Under the pieces are notes generated by a model. The model was not told the DNA's origin, did not search any database, and worked only from the letters and a program-made list of their open reading frames with translations. The position numbers were made by a program, and so were the translations under genes. From assembly GCA_013368325.1 (NCBI GenBank), contig JAACJK010000011.1, forward strand, positions 280,228-344,227: 64,000 bases of DNA, given 5' to 3'. Below are positions 13,301 to 22,700 of the stretch, in pieces. How positions within the stretch are numbered: the stretch's first letter is position 1; each line of letters opens with the position of its first letter. The DNA is from Ephemerocybe angulata. Taxonomy: Eukaryota; Basidiomycota; Agaricomycetes; Agaricales; Psathyrellaceae.

Positions 13301-13888
13301 GAACGAGTACTTCCCCGAGAAGTATACATCGAATAATTCGCCGAAAGAGGAGAATCCAGCCTGACGCATGCACCTGTACACAATCGCCGCCCTCATCTCT
13401 GCATTGACCTTCTCTGAGTGCGGAAAGACATAGCTCGAGCCTAGCCGCCACCGATCGTCCCTGCCCTTTCCGTTTCCTTTGTAGATGATCCCTCGGAACA
13501 ACCCAGCAGCAAAAAGCTTCTCCTCGCCATCCCGCAAACGTGAAAGGTCGTCGACAGTGGGCGAGCCTGCGCGAGCTAGAACTGGAACAGCCGGTGCAGG
13601 GGAAGGGGGACCGAGTGACGGCGGGATTGCAGCCGAGTATGCGGGCCATGGGGTGGCGTAAACTGGGTAGGGGTAGGGGTAGTGCCCAGAGGGGACTTGG
13701 CCAGGAGTTGCAGGGAAGTGAAGGGGTGAAGGAGACGCGACGTTCCAGGGGGAAGAATGGTACTGGGTTCCGGAGACGGGAACGGGCTGCGCGATGGGAA
13801 TTTGCTGGGAACTAGGGTGGCGCTGGGGTGTCCTGAATGTGTTGTATGTGTTCGATTCTTCATCCGTGGCCCCAGGGGGTGGATCCAT
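10314..13888 (-). CDS. DUF6589-domain protein, candidate transposase of the element
   Basis: Four exons on the minus strand, each junction checked for frame: 13888-12578, 12528-11492, 11440-11032 and 10964-10314, giving 1,135 aa. The first about 110 residues are proline/tyrosine-rich and disordered. A conserved globular part (ERIR-type helices, KGNGKGRDDRWRLGSSYVFP) follows, then an acidic linker. The central block holds LLFDNVNKMRRAW and VMVCGDQLTIDRMRK; these two aspartate motifs are the family hallmark and resemble the spacing of a nuclease-fold active site (inference). The last exon has WFELDLLQEHFNFWLKRL and a final acidic tail. DUF6589 has no established function that I know of. Its presence with a helicase between target-site duplications argues that it is the mobilising enzyme. 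Stop codons of the two element genes are 7 bp apart. Confidence 0.83.
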
Positions 13889-14030
13889 ACTGCTAGATGG
13901 GCGGACGATACAAGCGCGCTATCTAAATCGCCCCTATCAGGGCACCATCAATCTCGGCCCCCTTCGGCATGCTGACACAAATCATTTATTCAAACTCAGC
14001 CCCCTCCCACTGCCAAGACCGGGGTTATCG

Positions 14031-14086
14031 ACCAGACTCTATATCAAGTGAGAACGAACTCTTCTTCTCAGATACTAGAGTCTGGT
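14031..14086. repeat. Right subterminal nested hairpin of the element
   Basis: ACCAGACTCTA (14031-14041) pairs perfectly with TAGAGTCTGGT (14076-14086), 11 bp. Inside the loop TGAGAA (14049-14054) pairs with TTCTCA (14065-14070). The hairpin ends 11 bp before the element's right terminus. The hexamer AGTCTG of the outer arm also occurs at the left terminus (8001-8006). Confidence 0.75.
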
Positions 14087-14097
14087 TTGCGAGACTA

Positions 14098-14106
14098 GGT
14101 TCCCAT
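14098..14106. repeat. Right target-site duplication of the RecQ/DUF6589 element
   Basis: GGTTCCCAT, identical to 7991-7999, directly following AGACTA and running on into the F-box codons for IEVLGDIF. Confidence 0.9.
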
Positions 14107-15517
14107 CGAAGTTCTTGGAGATATCTTCAGAATCTCGCTGCCCGACGATACCGCGAACAAGGCAGGCCGGCAGGCGCTCATTGCGCTTTGCCTTGTGTGC
14201 CAAAGGTGGCGAACTGCGGCATGGGCTACCCATGGTCTCTGGACGCGCCTCGAACTCCTCTACCGACCTGAAGGGTTTTGTCATCAGAAAGCGGCCTTGT
14301 GGTTAAGCCGCTCAGGAACCTTTCCAAGGTCCCTCCGCTTACACCACGATGGATTAGATCTGGAAGTCTCAGCATCGTGCTCTGGAAAATGCACATGCAC
14401 CAAGCTGACTTCCGAGTTGGCCAAATTCCTTTCGTGTGGTCCGACCCTTGAAGAATTGGCCCTCGAGTTTTCGAACACCATTTGTTGGCTGAGGCTTATG
14501 TGCTCACTGCAGTGCCTCAGGGCCTCGAGTCAAGTTAGGTCCGGGTCGCAAAGCAGCACAATTTCTCCGTGGGACTCGCTGCGTTCCCTGTCGATCGGAT
14601 TCAGCTCCAAGGGTTGGCCGACGCATCCTCCGAGTTTCGCAGAGCTTCCCCCAAACATCAGGACCTTCCGCTTCTACCTACCAGACGGACCGCGATTTAC
14701 CCCGACCTTAAACTTTAGACGGGAGTTCCTACAGTCCCTGGCGGAATTCGAGCTTCGCTGCAACTGGCATTTTTCAGCCATTCACTCCATGCTCAAGTAT
14801 TGCGAAAATGTAGAAGTCGCAACCCTGTGCTTCAATGCAAGCGGATTTCACCATCTAGGGCTTGACACAGACCTACCCCTCCATAAACTGAAAACTCTCC
14901 GTCTACGCAATGTTTCCTCGTTCGAACTCCTTCCCTTCCTCGCGCGTGCAGAAAATCTTTCCTACCTCGACATCAGCTTCGAAGATAAGTCGCGAAAAGG
15001 CTTCCAGCTCATCGATCTCGACGATCTAGTTGTCGCGCGATGGCACATATTTGTTAAGACTCACGACCATCTCATCACCCTCCGCCTTCACGGCGCCGTT
15101 ATATATGAAAACGCGCTGGAGGAGCTGTTTGACCCCGCGGTGCCCTTCAAAACCCTTACCCACCTTACAATGGACAACATTGTTTCCACTACCGAAGAAG
15201 GAAGAGAGTTCCCCGTTGATAGTCTAACCGACGGGGCATTTCCCTGCCTCCAGTCTCTCGAACTCCTCGAAGTGTCCGGCGAATTTTCTTTAAACAGGCT
15301 ACTCAACGCTGTAGAGATACACCAGGCCCGTCTGAGTCGTGCGCCGAAGCGAGGGAGTACTTCTTTCAATTTGAAGGTGACATACTACAAATCTCGCTAT
15401 GGACTTTTCTCGGACGTATACCCTGTTCAGCACAGCACGGATATTATAATTCGTGTAAGGAAACTGGTTGAGTCGGGTATAGTAGTAGATATAGGACCTA
15501 TGTATGAGCATCTGTGA
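14107..15517 (+). pseudogene. F-box gene, 3' half (F-box and LRR-like body)
   Basis: Continues the frame broken at 7999. With the duplication codons it starts VPIEVLGDIFRISLP, the F-box itself, then ALIALCLVCQRWRTAAWATH and about 400 residues of LRR-like leucine-spaced segments (for example LKTLRLRNVSSFELLPFL), ending at the stop 15515-15517. No internal stop or frameshift appears, so the insertion is the only visible lesion. It now lacks its own start codon and coiled coil. It belongs to a different F-box subfamily from the pair at 18329 and 20329. Confidence 0.85.
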
Positions 15518-15670
15518 CTCTGTTGTATGTATTCAACCACATGGATCAAGGTTTGGGATGACACTGGGAACTGGTCCGTCGATATTCTCTGCTATCCTTT
15601 TCCTTGCTATCCTTGTCTTACTCGTCGCGTGTTGGCTGACTCTTAGTAGGAAAGCCTGACACAACATAGA

Positions 15671-16081
15671 CTACATTTCGATCATGATCCAAGAAGGATG
15701 GTCAGTACACAGGAACCTTAAGCATCTGAATAGAAACTGACAGGTATCCCTTTCCAGCATGTATCCAAGGTATCGCATAGTTGGAAAGTCCTTCTCCGTG
15801 TTCAGCCTGGCTGCGAGAAACTTGACTCTTTGCATGTTATGGCGCAGCATGTTCGACCATGTGATGATCTCGCGATCCGTGAGGCAAATGGAAAGGGAAA
15901 GGAGTATGGCACTACGCTCTCGGAGGAGGTATTCCGCGACGTGCATGAACCCAAGGTCCAGAACCCTTTCCCCTTTACTTGAGCGCCACGCGGGGTCGAA
16001 TGCGATTGCAGGGAGGCCTTTGATAGGATCGAGTTCAGAGAGTGGATCCAAAGCTATGGTTGGTTTAGGCCCAATTTTCAT
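15671..16081 (-). CDS. Hypothetical protein, possible gene fragment
   Basis: A 136-residue frame from an ATG at 16081 with protein-like composition (KGLPAIAFDPAWRSSKGERV, MQRVKFLAARLNTEKDF). I do not recognise a family. An intron near 15745-15720 is possible. It could be a real short gene or a relic. The only neighbours are the end of the broken F-box gene and the repeat block that starts near 16446. Confidence 0.35.
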   Translation of the reverse strand: MKIGPKPTIALDPLSELDPIKGLPAIAFDPAWRSSKGERVLDLGFMHVAEYLLRERSAILLSLSICLTDREIITWSNMLRHNMQRVKFLAARLNTEKDFPTMRYLGYMLERDTCQFLFRCLRFLCTDHPSWIMIEM

Positions 16082-16247
16082 CGTGATTCGTAGGAGGTGA
16101 TAGGCAAGAACACTAGCGGTTCATTGACAGTCTTGATTACTATTGGACCGACCTCCTTGTGAATTGAAACATCAAGAGGAGCATGAGCTTTGTTAGGAGT
16201 CGTGAGAAACTGTGGCTCGTTCAATCAATCCAGTCGCGCCCGGGCGC

Positions 16248-16358
16248 CTACTTGCCATATATGAGGAGGATGTACGCTTGAAGGGAACTCAAAAGAGACA
16301 AAAAATGGATGATTTGCGCTGGCGTGCTACTCTCTCGCTGGCGACGGGCGCCTACTAG
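16248..16358. repeat. About 100-bp direct repeat, left flank of repeat copy A
   Basis: CTACTTGCCATA followed by ATGAGGAGGAT and ACGCTTG recurs with small differences at 18019-18108, on the other side of repeat copy A. Apart from this the stretch 16082-16445 holds no gene that I can support. Confidence 0.6.
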
Positions 16359-16539
16359 CTACAGTCATCTAGGGTATGGTGGAACATAGAAGCAGCGTTG
16401 AGAAATTTGAGGGAGGGGTAGTGAGAGGGAGGGTGGATGAAAAAGTGAAACGGAGGTAGAGAGATGGGAAGGTTCAAGGGACTCATGGAAAGGATATCAG
16501 ATTAACAATTATGGGTCCGCTAGAAAGTGGATGAAGCGA

Positions 16540-17615
16540 TCATGACTTGCCAGCGCCTGCCACCCTCAGCAATCCATCAATCCTCTGCTTCAAAAGCCCA
16601 GGATCCTGTATAAACAGGCGACCAAGATCTCTGGCCTCGCGCTCTGGTACGCGCGGCATGGGGTTCCCATCCACTTGGGACGTCGTTGATAGGTGCTCTT
16701 CTAATATTCTCGCTGCGAAATCCTGCTGAAGCATGGCGGCAAGCTCGACGGGGTACGGACGTTCAAACCCGACAGGAATTTGGGGCATGTTAGCTCGTAA
16801 CCTTGCCCTCTCCTCAAGAAGAGGCATGTAGGCCATTACGTGGTGCATGGCATGGGCGACCTTCTCCCCAATCTTGATGTACAAGGCGTCGATAGCGTTC
16901 AGGTTGGTGCTCACTGCTTGGAGGTAAGCGGCAATATCATGCCTGTTGTGCAATGGAGATGCCTGAGAGGAGCCAAAGTAAGAATCCTAGAGCATAAGCT
17001 CAACGCATCACATGGACTCACCTGTATACTTGCTGGGGGGATGCCGCTTGCCCTGGTTCCCGCACCAATAGAACTCTGAACGGGCTCAATTGCAGGAGCA
17101 CTACCCTCGGGCACAATTGCTAAGGCCTATAATGTGCGTGGTGAAAGCTGTAGTCAAGGAGTGCCAGGTTCCCTCAGCTCACATTGTCCTCTACTTCGGG
17201 ATAGGCTTGTCGTAACATGGCACTATCACGATCAATTCTCGCGTCGGTGAGCGCCCGCAACTGGGCCCTCGAAGTTTGGAGCCGCGACGACGGGCCCGTC
17301 GTATCTGCCTGCTAGAAAAGGAAGTTGGTAATGGATGAGGGAGGGGCTTCGGCGACGCCTCACTGCCACCATTGAGCGATGCTCAGATCCACTGGGATGA
17401 TTTTGCGAGTTAGCCACCTGGGAGGAACCGTCAGTATCGAGGGAGCATGTCAATCGGGAGGTATTAACCAATGGAGTGGTGGTCAGGACCGAGTGCGCAC
17501 CAGCAACTGCCACAGTGACGTTCGTGGTCTTTGCGAAAGGGAGATTGACAAACTTGCGCTGGGAGAAGGTACCAGGAAGAACTTTTCGCTTTCGCTGGCG
17601 CTGGACCTTGGACAT
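16540..17615 (-). CDS. Repeat-borne unknown protein, copy A
   Basis: Five phase-0 exons: 17615-17469, 17417 to 17370 (or 17364), 17311-17183, 17126-17022 and 16962-16540, giving about 283 aa. It starts MSKVQRQRKRKVLPGTFSQR, a strongly basic N-terminus. The last exon is helical (DIAAYLQAVSTNLNAIDALY, KIGEKVAHAMHHVMAY, AAMLQQDFAARILEEHL, LLKQRIDGLLRVAG). I recognise no domain. A basic N-terminus with a helical body would suit a nucleic-acid-binding or structural protein (inference). Copy B has the same gene with a lost start codon and without the intron between exons 3 and 4, so copy A is the better candidate for a working gene. Confidence 0.5.
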
Positions 17616-17797
17616 ATAACTCAGACTGGGATTGTTTCTTCCTTTCTTATGGTGCCCTGGTAAGGCTATTAAGGCTCGCGACCACTGGCCGTTACCTGAG
17701 CCGGTCACACTTTGGATGTCACGGAGTGACAGAAGGTGACAGAGTTACAGTCAAGTAACGGCCGAACTCGAGGAGGAGGAGGGAGGCTACTTTATCC

Positions 17798-17899
17798 GTC
17801 TTGACCCAGCGTGACATTGCTTTTGACATGGATGCCGTGGACTCGGACTACGAAAGCGATTTGAAAAGCAATTCAGACTCATCGTCAGACTACAAGTAG
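17798..17899 (+). pseudogene. Acidic C-terminal tail, relic reading frame (copy A)
   Basis: A plus-strand frame reads LTQRDIAF then DSDYESDLKSNSDSSSDYK and a stop (17897-17899). Copy B keeps the same frame (to 26166) despite base changes and a 3-nt size difference, which suggests it was once the end of a coding sequence, perhaps of a transposase. Upstream there is no continuous coding frame. Confidence 0.3.
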
Positions 17900-18018
17900 A
17901 CAGAAAATTTATTCTTACCTGCACCAGATATTGTATAATCCACCGATTTCCGTTGACATGCCCTCGAAATGCCAGAATTCGAAGCGCTCCAAGGCTAAGC
18001 CAAGTGTAACATAACGTG

Positions 18019-18108
18019 CTACTTGCCATACATGAGGAGGATTTACGCTTGGAGAGAACTCAAAGAAACGGAAAAACGCTGGTGTGCTGCTGGCGATGGG
18101 CGCCTAAT
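18019..18108. repeat. About 100-bp direct repeat, right flank of repeat copy A
   Basis: Matches 16248-16358 (CTACTTGCCATA, ATGAGGAGGAT, ACGCTTG in the same order). From here to the F-box start at 18329 nothing else was recognised. Confidence 0.55.
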
Positions 18109-18328
18109 ACTCCATGTGTTAGTAATCAATTCTCACGCATTGACCGCGTTGGGAGGCTGGCTGGGAGTGCGTTGGGGGACTCGGCTTCATTGCCAGCTCT
18201 CTGTTCGCTCATTCACCCTCAGACGGTAGCGACGGCCATAGGACTGGGCTTCGGCAAGACTCTGCAAAAGGCTCGGCACTGAAGCAAACTCTGGGTGCAG
18301 TAAATATAGCTTATCTTTCCTTTCCGAC

Positions 18329-20074
18329 ATGAAGCTCAATTTCCTAGAAATGGACGCGCAGAGTTTGTGGGACTTTACGCGGAACAACCTGGCTCTGGAT
18401 GCCAGCGGACAATCCCTGGTCCAGGAAAGGATGGATGGACACCTGAAAGAGCTACAGTCATGGCGAAGAAAAGTCAAAGCCGCCAAGATTCTCCTGGACA
18501 GTCTCGAAGGAAAGGCAAAGGTCGCAGCAAGGAAGATGACCATGTGGTCAACCATTCTCGCCCCCATCCGCCGCGTTCCGCTGGAAGTGCTCACCGAAAT
18601 CTTCACCCTCGCGTGTCTTGGAGACGTCTTCCACCTTTTTCCGGATGTCGACGCCAAGGCTCCCATTGCAACAAGCCACAGTCTAATCCACGTCTGCAAG
18701 TACTGGCGGGACACTGCCATACGCACTCCGCAAATCTGGAATCACTTTGTCGTCGTTCACCCAGCCTTTCTCAACAAGCCCCGCTTTCGCTGGGAACATC
18801 TGTTAACTGTGTACGGGAAGAATTTGACTCGGGTTGACCTCCATCTATTGAAGGACGGGTTTCCCGAAACTGCTTTTGCCCTCTCCGAGAGCATCTTCAA
18901 GTATCAGCACCAATATACCTCCCTCCGCGTAGAGGCTCCCATTTCTGCATACGAATGGTCCCCCGATACATTCCATACGCCCCTCCTAAAAGACCTTGTC
19001 TTCATATGTCGCCAATACACAGACGAGCTGGCCCCCTATACGGAGTGGGACCTGCGATTCGAGGCACCGATGCTGAAGAGGCTTTCTATATACTATGACT
19101 TCCCGTTAAAGGACTCCAATCTCAGGTTTCCATGGAAGCAGCTAACCCACTTATTCCTTGCACCTGGTCACCCCGACGCACAAGACGTGGATAATTATAA
19201 CAACTTCTTCGACTTCCTTGGGACCCTGGTCAACGTCACATATCTAGGACTTGGGAAAGTGACGCTGTCAAGCAGCTGGGTGAATCCACATTCCAAAAAG
19301 GTCATTCTCCCGAATCTACGCCATCTCGAGATCCAGGACCCCTCTTTCTTACTTCTGGCGTACAGCCAGCGTAACTCAGGCGGGGTCGATATTCTGGCTC
19401 ATATATCAGCCCCTGTCCTCACCACCTTCGACCTCACCTTCAACCATACAGAACGATCTATCCAACATCTAGGTTATGTGCAAGAACATATCAATGCGTT
19501 TCTCGAGAGGACACCACTGCTTTCCAAAGTAAGGGTCCTCCTTTCCCTTGCTTCGTGGCCCCGCTGGTTGCCTCCAGGGAGAAAGCTGGACAAGTGCCCT
19601 ATCCTGGTGCTCTCGGGCGACTCCCAACGCTTTGAAGAATTCGCGAACACCAACGACACCAGTTTCATTCTCCATGGGGAAATCTGGCCGAATCCCTTCG
19701 CAAGGTGGCCCCCGGAAGTAATTTGCACCACGCACCACTTCATCGACCGGTTCTTGGAGCGAGATGACCCCCTTTTTCAGAGGACTGACGGCGTTATTGG
19801 TGGGTATGGAGAGGAGGAGGACGATAGTGATGGGGACTTGAAGACTGGCGGCAGCCGCAGATTGCCCATCGAGGAACTTGTCCAGGAAGTCTCGGAATGG
19901 GATGAAGGAGGTGTCGGAGGTGATTCAGATTGTGAAGCGGATCCCAAGGCAGAAGATATATATGGTACAATCTATACGAAGGACGCCCTCGAAATTGTGC
20001 GTGCCGTCTTTAGATTATTGGCACGGAAACATGGAGTTGTGGATGGGGAAAGGATCTTCTATATTACAGATTAG
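18329..20074 (+). CDS. F-box-like/LRR protein 1 of tandem pair
   Basis: Single-exon gene, 581 aa, from the ATG at 18329. N-terminal coiled coil (HLKELQSWRRKVKAAKILLD), then the F-box APIRRVPLEVLTEIFTLACL at about residues 84-103, then the family block SHSLIHVCKYWRDTAIRTP with WNHFVVVHPAF. A leucine-rich body follows, then a conserved C-terminus HFIDRFLERDDPLFQ and an acidic linker, ending FRLLARKHGVVDGERIFY. By family knowledge an SCF substrate adaptor. The paralogue at 20329 is 255 bp downstream on the same strand and aligns throughout; the longer acidic linker here explains the size difference. The broken F-box gene at 40158 belongs to the same subfamily. Confidence 0.85.
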   Translation: MKLNFLEMDAQSLWDFTRNNLALDASGQSLVQERMDGHLKELQSWRRKVKAAKILLDSLEGKAKVAARKMTMWSTILAPIRRVPLEVLTEIFTLACLGDVFHLFPDVDAKAPIATSHSLIHVCKYWRDTAIRTPQIWNHFVVVHPAFLNKPRFRWEHLLTVYGKNLTRVDLHLLKDGFPETAFALSESIFKYQHQYTSLRVEAPISAYEWSPDTFHTPLLKDLVFICRQYTDELAPYTEWDLRFEAPMLKRLSIYYDFPLKDSNLRFPWKQLTHLFLAPGHPDAQDVDNYNNFFDFLGTLVNVTYLGLGKVTLSSSWVNPHSKKVILPNLRHLEIQDPSFLLLAYSQRNSGGVDILAHISAPVLTTFDLTFNHTERSIQHLGYVQEHINAFLERTPLLSKVRVLLSLASWPRWLPPGRKLDKCPILVLSGDSQRFEEFANTNDTSFILHGEIWPNPFARWPPEVICTTHHFIDRFLERDDPLFQRTDGVIGGYGEEEDDSDGDLKTGGSRRLPIEELVQEVSEWDEGGVGGDSDCEADPKAEDIYGTIYTKDALEIVRAVFRLLARKHGVVDGERIFYITD

Positions 20075-20328
20075 CATACATAGTATCATGGATGCAATTC
20101 ATCAGCTATTTAAACTGCTGCTAACGCCCTAATTATATGCATGGTCCTGGGCATGGAGGTGAAAGTGACATACGCTTGTGGCTGCCGCCGCTCGCGGACG
20201 GCAAGCGGCCACTCCGAGCCGCAATCAGATGCATTCGGCCACGATACCAAGAGAGTGGCTGACCCGTCGCTGTTTTACATCTTCTACCCATAAACTATCT
20301 TCGACCCATAAACTCATCCACAAGCAAG

Positions 20329-21963
20329 ATGGACCTACAGACCTTGGAACAATGTGTGCGGAAAAACCTGGCGTTAGAGGCTAACGAACAAGTCGTAGCC
20401 CAGGAGAAGGAGATCAAATACAAGGACGAGCTGTTATCATGGCGAAGGAAGATCGAGGCGACCGAGATCCTCTTGAACGCTCTCAAACAGAAGGCCGTTG
20501 TCGCAGAGCACAATCGGAATATGTGGTCGAGCATCCTCGCTCCCATCCGCCGCCTCCCAGCGGACGTCCTCATCGAAATCTTCACTCTCGCATGCCTCGG
20601 AGACGTTTTCCACCTCTTTCCGGATAGTGACGCCAATACCCCTGTTTCGACGAGCCATAGTCTGATCCACGTCTGCAAATATTGGCGGGATATCGCGCTG
20701 GACATTCCACGAATCTGGAACCACTTCGTCGTCGTGCACCCGGCTGTCTTCGACAAACGCCGGTTTCGCTGGGAAGACCTTTCTGGTGTATACGGGAAGA
20801 ATCTGACGCATATTGACCTCTACCTGCTGGAGGGCATGCTCTTCAACAGAGACCCATCGCTGGACCGGAGTATCTTCAAGTATGCGCACCAATACACATC
20901 CCTCCGACTAGAGGCTCCCGCTACGCCTCTATGGACGCCGTCGACGGGCATACTTCAGAGGGAGTATGACATGCCGCTCCTCGAAGAACTCGTTTTCAGA
21001 TGTCGAAAAGACGAACCACATGTAGTAACCTACCTGCATAAGGACTTAAACTTCAAAGCACCAAGGCTGAAGAGGCTCTCGGTATATTATTACCCTACTT
21101 TGGAAAGTTCCGAGATCAGGTTCCCCTGGAATCAGCTCACGCACTTATTTCTTGGGTCCATGGATTGTGATTTAGACGGGGAGCATGCCTACGACCATTT
21201 CTTCCCCTTCCTCAAGAAACTGGACAATATCACATATCTAGGGCTTAGTGGCGTCAATATGGGGAGAGCCTATAGTCGTGCCACAATCCCGAAGTCGATG
21301 GTTGTGCTCTCCAAATTGCGCCACCTCGAAATCCAGGATTTTGACCTTTTACTCCTGCAAGAAGTTCTGTATGGAAATCCCGGAATACGTAGGCGCGACT
21401 TTCTAGGTCACATATCAGCCCCCGCACTTACCACATTCGACCTTTTCCTCTCAAACAACCGTTCCGAAATCTTGGAACGGGCGTTCCAACATGTCGCATC
21501 ATTTCTGGGAAGGGCCCCTCTCCTCGCAAGGATACGCGTCGTAGGCTCCACACCTCCAACAAACTGGGCCTGTTTGGGTGACCCCGACTATCCCATATTA
21601 GCCTTCTCAGGTAGTTCCCAACAATTTGAAGACATCGCGGAAGGCAGCGACGCCACGTTCACCCGCCACGCAGCAGTCCGCGAGCAACCCCTTAAAAGGT
21701 GGCCGTTGGGCGTGTACACAGAGGACCATTTCATCGACCGGTTCTTGGAGAGAGGAGACCCCCTTTTCCAAAGGGCTGAGGCGGAAAGGGGTGTTGATGC
21801 GTCGGGACATCGGGATACAGGAAGTGAATCGGAACGCAAGGCTAAGCTAGAGAAGAGGTACGAGGGAGAAGACACTCGAAACATGATGCGTAAGGTCTTC
21901 AAGTTGCTTGGGCAGAAACACGGAGTTGCGGATGGGGAGAGGAAAGCATATTTTGCACTTTAA
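20329..21963 (+). CDS. F-box-like/LRR protein 2 of tandem pair
   Basis: Single-exon gene, 544 aa, from the ATG at 20329. Coiled coil (YKDELLSWRRKIEATEILLN), F-box APIRRLPADVLIEIFTLACL at about residues 70-89, then SHSLIHVCKYWRDIALDIP and WNHFVVVHPAVF. The LRR-like body and C-terminus (HFIDRFLERGDPLFQRAEAE, VFKLLGQKHGVADGERKAYF) match the neighbour. A product of tandem duplication; both copies are intact and divergent enough to be old. Likely SCF adaptor; the substrate is unknown. Confidence 0.85.
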   Translation: MDLQTLEQCVRKNLALEANEQVVAQEKEIKYKDELLSWRRKIEATEILLNALKQKAVVAEHNRNMWSSILAPIRRLPADVLIEIFTLACLGDVFHLFPDSDANTPVSTSHSLIHVCKYWRDIALDIPRIWNHFVVVHPAVFDKRRFRWEDLSGVYGKNLTHIDLYLLEGMLFNRDPSLDRSIFKYAHQYTSLRLEAPATPLWTPSTGILQREYDMPLLEELVFRCRKDEPHVVTYLHKDLNFKAPRLKRLSVYYYPTLESSEIRFPWNQLTHLFLGSMDCDLDGEHAYDHFFPFLKKLDNITYLGLSGVNMGRAYSRATIPKSMVVLSKLRHLEIQDFDLLLLQEVLYGNPGIRRRDFLGHISAPALTTFDLFLSNNRSEILERAFQHVASFLGRAPLLARIRVVGSTPPTNWACLGDPDYPILAFSGSSQQFEDIAEGSDATFTRHAAVREQPLKRWPLGVYTEDHFIDRFLERGDPLFQRAEAERGVDASGHRDTGSESERKAKLEKRYEGEDTRNMMRKVFKLLGQKHGVADGERKAYFAL

Positions 21964-22097
21964 TGTATCTAGAGGCAAGGTATGCAGCCACTCTGCTCGC
22001 TACGACTCGTAGGGATATGTGAAGCAATCGACTTTCATTGTACATATTAGGGAAACCTTCCCGAAAACTCGCAGAAAATAGATGCTAGTCAAGAATG

Positions 22098-22700
22098 ACG
22101 CGGCTATCCAGGCGCCCCACTTCATCCATACCGGGCATCTGCTACTGCTACTGAGCGCAGAAAAACTCAACTGCCTAGCGTCTCATGGCCATGCCCACTT
22201 CCTTTTGGCACCAAAAACGCTAAAAACCCATCGCATTCGATGGGTATTAAACTCGTTCCAACCTATTGGACCACCGTGCTCCAGTGGCCCTCACAGCTCG
22301 AGCGTTCTACAAAACAGGAAACCCTTGCTTAACGTTGAAGCGGCTATCCAGGCGCCCCACTCTCGCTATACCAGGCAACTGATACTGATACTGAACACAG
22401 AAAAAGTCGAATACCTAGGATCTCAAAGCTATGCTCCCTTCCTTCCGTCAAAAACCATCAAAACCTACAGAGTTGATGTGCACCACGCCCGAACCCATTG
22501 GTGAGACCACCAGCGACCCTTGAAGCTCTAAATACCCAAATCCAGCTACCCCGCTCAACCTAAGCGAGTATCAAGGCCCCACCCTCCCCATACAAGGCAT
22601 CTGATACTGATACTGAACACACAAAAACTCGACTCTCCCATCTCCACATCCACACTCCCTTTCTCACACCAAAAACTACGATAAATCGCCACCACTCACA
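22098..22700. repeat. Degenerate tandem repeat, unit about 240 bp, 2.5 copies
   Basis: The phrase CGGCTATCCAGGCGCCCCAC recurs at 22098 and 22339, and a diverged third unit starts near 22564. Each carries CTGATACTGATACTGAACAC and AAAACTCGA-type segments. Part of one unit is also present at 26694-26820 in the second duplicate. No credible coding frame. Confidence 0.65.

Larger units (their letters stand above)
8000..14097. mobile_element. 6.1-kb DNA element carrying a RecQ-like helicase and a DUF6589 protein
   Basis: The element is delimited by a perfect 9-bp direct repeat (7991-7999 and 14098-14106) and by short inverted termini: it starts TAGTCTG and ends AGACTA. Excising it with one repeat copy fuses the F-box halves in frame, which fixes both borders to the base. 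It contains two genes and almost nothing else: a helicase (8226-10306, +) and a DUF6589 protein (10314-13888, -), converging with 7 bp between their stop codons. The right end has a nested hairpin (14031-14086) and the left end has palindromes (8016-8023 and 8062-8073). Neither protein shows a DDE, tyrosine-recombinase or reverse-transcriptase signature that I recognise. Both reading frames are intact, so the element may be recent or still active. I know of no described transposon with this gene pair. Confidence 0.88.
16446..18012. repeat. 1.5-kb dispersed repeat, copy A
   Basis: Closely similar over its length to 24783-26262 (copy B), same orientation, 8.3 kb apart. It contains the five-exon minus-strand gene 16540-17615 and, at the right end, an acidic plus-strand reading frame. 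Borders were set by eye where similarity stops. No terminal inverted repeat or target duplication was found. Confidence 0.7.

Noticed and set aside
8000..14097. Element as a KDZ, hAT, Crypton or Helitron member
   Set aside because: No matching transposase, tyrosine recombinase or Rep/HUH motif was seen; the 9-bp duplication and gene content do not fit a Helitron.
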